NCBI GenBank assembly: GCA_031287575.1
Contig: JAITSV010000062.1
Coordinates: 62,001-126,000 of the forward strand
Direction: 5' to 3'
Length of the DNA: 64,000 bases
From: Desulfovibrio sp.
GTDB taxonomy: Bacteria > Desulfobacterota > Desulfovibrionia > Desulfovibrionales > Desulfovibrionaceae
Shown: piece by piece, positions 60,851 to 64,000 of the stretch
Numbering within the stretch: position 1 is the first letter of the stretch
Layout of the letters: every line of letters begins with the position of its first letter
Notes under the pieces: generated by a model
Databases searched by the model: none
Told to the model about the DNA's origin: nothing
What the model saw: only the letters and a program-made list of their open reading frames with translations
Program-made: the position numbers and the translations under genes

Positions 60851-61834
60851 ATGACACAGGCAACGGCTGCGCAACAGGACCCCTCGGAATTCTTCGCGGT
60901 GCCCACCACGATGCTTTTGCCTGACATGTCGGGTTCTTTCGGCGTGTACATCAGGCAGGAGAAGGGGTTTGTCCTTTACGCCCACGAAGGCGAACAGTTC
61001 ACGCCGCGCCACCGCCTGCAACTGCGCGCGCACGGGGTGGAACACATCTACGTGCACCAGGCGCAGCACCCCCTGTACCGCGAACACCGCGAACAGTATC
61101 TGGGGCGCATTCTTTCCGACGAAACCATCCCCCTGCCCGAACGGGCGCGCCTGTTCTACGCCACCTCCACCGAAATCGTGCAGGAGGTGTTCGAGCGCAA
61201 GCTGCCCCGCAGCCTGAAACGCGCCACCTTCGACCGCATCCTGGCCCTGGTCACCGAAGGCATCAGCTTCCTGACGCTGGAAAACTCGCTGAAGACCGTG
61301 GCCTCGCTGGTGGCGCACGACTACCACACCTACTCCCACTCGCTGCACGTCTTCGTGTATTCGCAGGCCATCCTGCAAAGCTACGGCTTCGACGAGGAAA
61401 GCCTGGTGCAGTTCGGCCTGGGGGCCATGCTGCACGACATCGGCAAGACCTTCGTGAACCCGGACATCCTGGCCAAGCCCGGCGCGCTGTCACTGGAAGA
61501 ACGCATCGAGGTCAACCGCCATCCGGTGTTCGGCGTGGGCGCGTGCACGCTGATGCCCCTGTCGCAGGACGCCATCAACTGCATTCTGTTCCACCACGAG
61601 AAACTGGACGGCACCGGCTACCCCTGCGGCCTCACCAGCGGCGAAATCCCCCTGCCGGTGCGGGCCATCACCATTGCCGACATCTACGACGCGCTGACGT
61701 CCAACCGCCCCTATGCTCCCGCCATGAACGCCTTTCAGGTGCTGCGCCTGATGATGAACGAGATGCGCGAACAGATCGACCTCGACATCTTCAAGCGCTT
61801 CGTGATGATTCTGTCCGGCGCCAACGTGGTGTAG
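60851..61834 (+). CDS. HD-GYP domain phosphodiesterase-like protein, second paralogue
   Basis: A 327-aa paralogue of the preceding gene, with the same N-terminal domain (SGSFGVYIRQEKGFVLYAHEGE, HIYVHQAQHPLYREH) and an intact HD-GYP domain. Its motifs are AHDYHTYSHSLHV, MLHDIGKTFVNPDIL, NRHPVFGV and FHHEKLDGTGYPCGL. The HD-GYP core is closer to consensus (HDIGK) than in the first copy (HDVGM). The ATG at 60851 lies ten bases after CAGGAA; a TTG at 60845 is an alternative. TTGACA at 60756-60761 could be its own -35, without a good -10, suggesting separate transcription from the first copy. Confidence 0.9.
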   Translation: MTQATAAQQDPSEFFAVPTTMLLPDMSGSFGVYIRQEKGFVLYAHEGEQFTPRHRLQLRAHGVEHIYVHQAQHPLYREHREQYLGRILSDETIPLPERARLFYATSTEIVQEVFERKLPRSLKRATFDRILALVTEGISFLTLENSLKTVASLVAHDYHTYSHSLHVFVYSQAILQSYGFDEESLVQFGLGAMLHDIGKTFVNPDILAKPGALSLEERIEVNRHPVFGVGACTLMPLSQDAINCILFHHEKLDGTGYPCGLTSGEIPLPVRAITIADIYDALTSNRPYAPAMNAFQVLRLMMNEMREQIDLDIFKRFVMILSGANVV

Positions 61835-62066
61835 CGCGCTCCTTGCGTCGAGAGCGCCCCCTTCCGCGCCCCGTGCACAGCCGGTTCGACGGTTGCCGCA
61901 CCGCCCTTCACCCCCTGGTGCCCCTGCATGTCCCTGCGGACATGACAAACGCAGTCTCTTCCAGTACAAGCCATGGCCGCAGACGGCCCCATGTGACAGC
62001 CGTCCGCCAGCCTGACGCATCGCCGGGCCTGCCGCACCCCTCACGACACCCGATCGAGCACCATCG

Positions 62067-62909
62067 ATGGATATCAAGATCTTTGCCTGCTACCACAAGG
62101 CAGCCCAGGCCATCCACAGCGACATCATCCGGCCCCTGCATGTCGGCAAGGCCCTCTCCACGACCGATCTCGGCTTTCCCGGCGACGACACCGGCGACAA
62201 CATATCCGCCAGGAACCCGCATTACTGCGAGCTGACGGCCACCTACTGGATATGGAAGAACGTGCAGGCCGACGTCGTGGGGCTGTTCCACTACAGGCGG
62301 CTGCTGAACCTCGCCGACACGCACACCAAGGTACACAAGACCGACGCCGCGTCCCTTGCCGCACATGGACTGACCGCGGAAAACATCAGGTCGCTGCTCG
62401 ACCGGTACGACGCGCTGCTGCCGCATGAGTGCACCTTTGACGAAACCATCCACGAACAGTACCGCAGGGCGCACGTCGCGTCCGACATCGACACCGCCCT
62501 TGCCGTCATCGATGAAAAATATCCGCACATGTCGCACGCTGCCGACGCCGTCATCCGCAATGGCTCGCGCATGTACGGCACCAACATGCTCGTTGCCCCA
62601 AAACCCCTGTTCGACGAATACGCCAGCTGGCTTTTCGACATCCTTTTCGAAGTCGAACGGCGCGTGCATGCCAGCGTGCACGGCAGGGCCGCATACCAGC
62701 AGCGGGTATACGGCTTTCTCTCGGAACGGCTGATGGGTGTCTTCATCGCATACAAGCAGCAGGTGGACGGGCTGAAATTCATGACGTTCCCCGCCCTGTG
62801 CATTGAAGAAGACGAACGGAAATGGAACCGATACAGGTTCCGCTTCTTCAGGCGCAAGTTGCTGAGCGCGCTGGGCCTTGGCAAGAAGCGCTGGCAACGG
62901 CAGATGTAG
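62067..62909 (+). CDS. DUF4422-family glycosyltransferase-like protein
   Basis: A 280-aa cytoplasmic protein with the DUF4422 pattern. It opens IKIFACYHK, and has GDDTGDNISARNPHYCELTA, TYWIWKN, VVGLFHYRRLL, and NMLVAPKPLFDEYASWLFDILFEVE. A basic C-terminus (RYRFRFFRRKLL) may touch the membrane. DUF4422 proteins occur in capsule and exopolysaccharide loci and are regarded as glycosyltransferases. Here it stands apart from other sugar genes, 232 bp after the HD-GYP pair. The ATG at 62067 lacks a Shine-Dalgarno but marks the conserved N-terminus. The base composition is slightly lower in GC than its neighbours. Confidence 0.85.
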   Translation: MDIKIFACYHKAAQAIHSDIIRPLHVGKALSTTDLGFPGDDTGDNISARNPHYCELTATYWIWKNVQADVVGLFHYRRLLNLADTHTKVHKTDAASLAAHGLTAENIRSLLDRYDALLPHECTFDETIHEQYRRAHVASDIDTALAVIDEKYPHMSHAADAVIRNGSRMYGTNMLVAPKPLFDEYASWLFDILFEVERRVHASVHGRAAYQQRVYGFLSERLMGVFIAYKQQVDGLKFMTFPALCIEEDERKWNRYRFRFFRRKLLSALGLGKKRWQRQM

Positions 62910-63135
62910 CGGCCCCATCACGGTCACAACCGACCACGACCCCACGCGTCGCGGCCTTCCGGCCCGCCCTGTTCGATCACACAATCCCGACCGAAAAAAT
63001 CCGCTCCGCCCCTTCCCCGGCCGGACGTGCGTTGTTATATGCCCAATAATGACGCGCCGTGCCCTGCCCAGTGCTCAGCCCAATGCTCTGCCCGTGCTCA
63101 GCCGACCGCGCTAACGCCCCCCGGAGGAACGCAAC

Positions 63136-63981
63136 ATGTGGGAGTATACCGACAAGGTACGAGAGCACTTCCTGAACCCGCGCAACGTGGGCTCCCTTGA
63201 CGACGCCAACGCCATCGGCGAGGTCGGCAGCCTTGCCTGCGGCGACGCCCTCAAGCTCTATCTCAAGATCGACGGCGACCGCATCGTGGACGCCAGATTC
63301 CAGACCTTTGGCTGCGCCAGCGCCATCGCCTCCAGTTCGGCGCTGACCGAACTGATCAAGGGCATGACGGTGGAAGAAGCCCTGAAGCTGACCAACCGCG
63401 ACATCGCCGAATTTCTGGGCGGCCTGCCCAAGGAAAAGATGCACTGCTCGGTCATGGGGCAGGAAGCGCTGGAGGCCGCCATCCGCAACTGGCGCGGCGA
63501 ACCCGCCGTGGAACACAGCCACGAGGGCCAGCTGGTCTGCAAGTGCTTTGGCGTGACCGACGAACAGATCGTGCGCGCCATCCGCGAGAACGGCCTGAAG
63601 AGCGTGGAGGAAATCACCCACTACACCAAGGCCGGCGGCGGCTGCGGCGAATGCGTGGGTGAACTGCAGAAGCTGCTGGACGCGGAACTGGGCAAGACCC
63701 CGGTGTGTGAAACGCCCCTTGCCGCCGCGCCGAAAAAGCTCTCCAACGTGCAGCGCATGCAACTGGTCATGAAGGTGCTGGAAGGTGAAATCCGCCCCCG
63801 CCTGCAACAGGACGGCGGCGACATCGAACTCGTGGACATGGACGGCACCACCGTTTACGTGGCCCTGCGCGGCATGTGTACCAGTTGCCCCTCCAGCCGC
63901 CTGACGCTGGAAGGCTTCGTGGAAAAGACCCTGCGCGACCATGTGGACGAGAACATCGTGGTCAAGGAGGCGGCAGCGTGA
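63136..63981 (+). CDS. nifU: NifU, Fe-S cluster scaffold (three-domain form)
   Basis: A 281-aa scaffold that receives sulfur from NifS and passes [Fe-S] clusters to apoproteins. The N-terminal IscU-like domain (1-125) has its three cysteines in SLACGDALKL, TFGCASAIAS and MHCSVMGQE. The central domain binds a permanent [2Fe-2S] cluster (LVCKCFGV and GGGCGECVGE, BFD-like). The C-terminal Nfu domain has GMCTSCPSS (CxxC). No other nitrogenase genes are visible; in sulfate reducers this NifU-NifS pair often serves as the general Fe-S system. The ATG at 63136 follows GGAGG. It overlaps nifS by GTGA. Confidence 0.97.
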   Translation: MWEYTDKVREHFLNPRNVGSLDDANAIGEVGSLACGDALKLYLKIDGDRIVDARFQTFGCASAIASSSALTELIKGMTVEEALKLTNRDIAEFLGGLPKEKMHCSVMGQEALEAAIRNWRGEPAVEHSHEGQLVCKCFGVTDEQIVRAIRENGLKSVEEITHYTKAGGGCGECVGELQKLLDAELGKTPVCETPLAAAPKKLSNVQRMQLVMKVLEGEIRPRLQQDGGDIELVDMDGTTVYVALRGMCTSCPSSRLTLEGFVEKTLRDHVDENIVVKEAAA

Positions 63982-64000
63982 ACACCGTATACTTCGACAA
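63978..64000 (+). CDS. nifS: Cysteine desulfurase NifS, first codons only (runs off the window)
   Basis: A GTG at 63978 overlaps the nifU stop and opens a frame giving MNTVYFD, the usual beginning of NifS-type cysteine desulfurases (VYFDNNATT). AAGGAGG at 63964-63970 precedes it. Only seven codons are in the window, so the assignment leans on gene order. Confidence 0.75.

Noticed and set aside
63136-64000. Nitrogen-fixation gene cluster
   Set aside because: Only nifU and the beginning of nifS are present; in sulfate reducers this pair also serves general Fe-S assembly, so nitrogenase cannot be inferred.

Overview
The window is about 64 kb of high-GC DNA from a sulfate-reducing deltaproteobacterium, most likely of the Desulfovibrio/Nitratidesulfovibrio vulgaris group. 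The main reasons are a complete quinone reductase complex operon (qrcABCD, 12625-17391), a GAK-type gene cassette (49135-57399), many hybrid histidine kinases, and a three-domain NifU followed at once by nifS. No phage, insertion sequence or CRISPR array is visible. The organism name is an inference.

Left part (1-12459): envelope polysaccharide genes. A partial ABC-2 export permease is followed by an APS kinase (cysC), gmd and fcl (GDP-L-fucose synthesis), and a four-gene minus-strand glycosyltransferase run (one GT9, three GT2). Then come tRNA-Ser(TGA), a YnfA-like membrane protein, a hybrid kinase, rfbC and the bifunctional mannose-1-phosphate guanylyltransferase/isomerase. With the phosphomannomutase at 39763, the whole route from fructose-6-phosphate through GDP-mannose to GDP-L-fucose is encoded here.

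Energy and transport (12460-28213): qrcABCD has a strong -35 box abutted by a 14-bp Rex/CRP-like palindrome and ends in a perfect terminator. An amino-acid ABC importer (permease, binding protein, permease), a 1346-residue double-core hybrid kinase, an MltB-like lipoprotein and a YihY-type membrane protein follow.

Regulatory block (28405-39679): ribB sits behind a clear FMN riboswitch. Upstream of it is the most unusual locus in the window. A histidine kinase and an NtrC-type sigma-54 activator are followed, on the same strand, by tandem 14-bp palindromes, a consensus sigma-54 promoter and about 195 nt of non-coding sequence. That sequence folds into hairpins presenting loops of 8-9 cytosines and ends in a terminator-like hairpin. 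The layout resembles CbrA-CbrB-CrcZ of Pseudomonas, but the RNA appears unrelated. The same palindrome lies upstream of the kinase. A hybrid kinase with a phospho-dead C-terminal receiver, a CI/S24-type repressor and hflKC follow.

Right part (39763-64000): phosphomannomutase, a TPM-like protein, rnhA, a PilZ protein, a nucleoside-recognition membrane protein, YjbQ, an FMN glutamate-synthase-like enzyme and a PDZ lipoprotein with a ruined M48 zinc motif. Then comes the GAK cassette: XXXCH protein, PHP-like protein, two amphi-Trp proteins, PhoU-kinase fusion, ATP-grasp, HprK-like kinase and CofD-like protein. After its terminator lies a highly structured 153-bp element, then an MCP, two paralogous HD-GYP proteins, a DUF4422 glycosyltransferase, nifU and the first codons of nifS.

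A recurring DNA-level feature is short tandem repeats with a 9- or 18-bp period, both between genes and inside genes. One 30-bp repeat is identical in two unrelated genes but is read in different frames.
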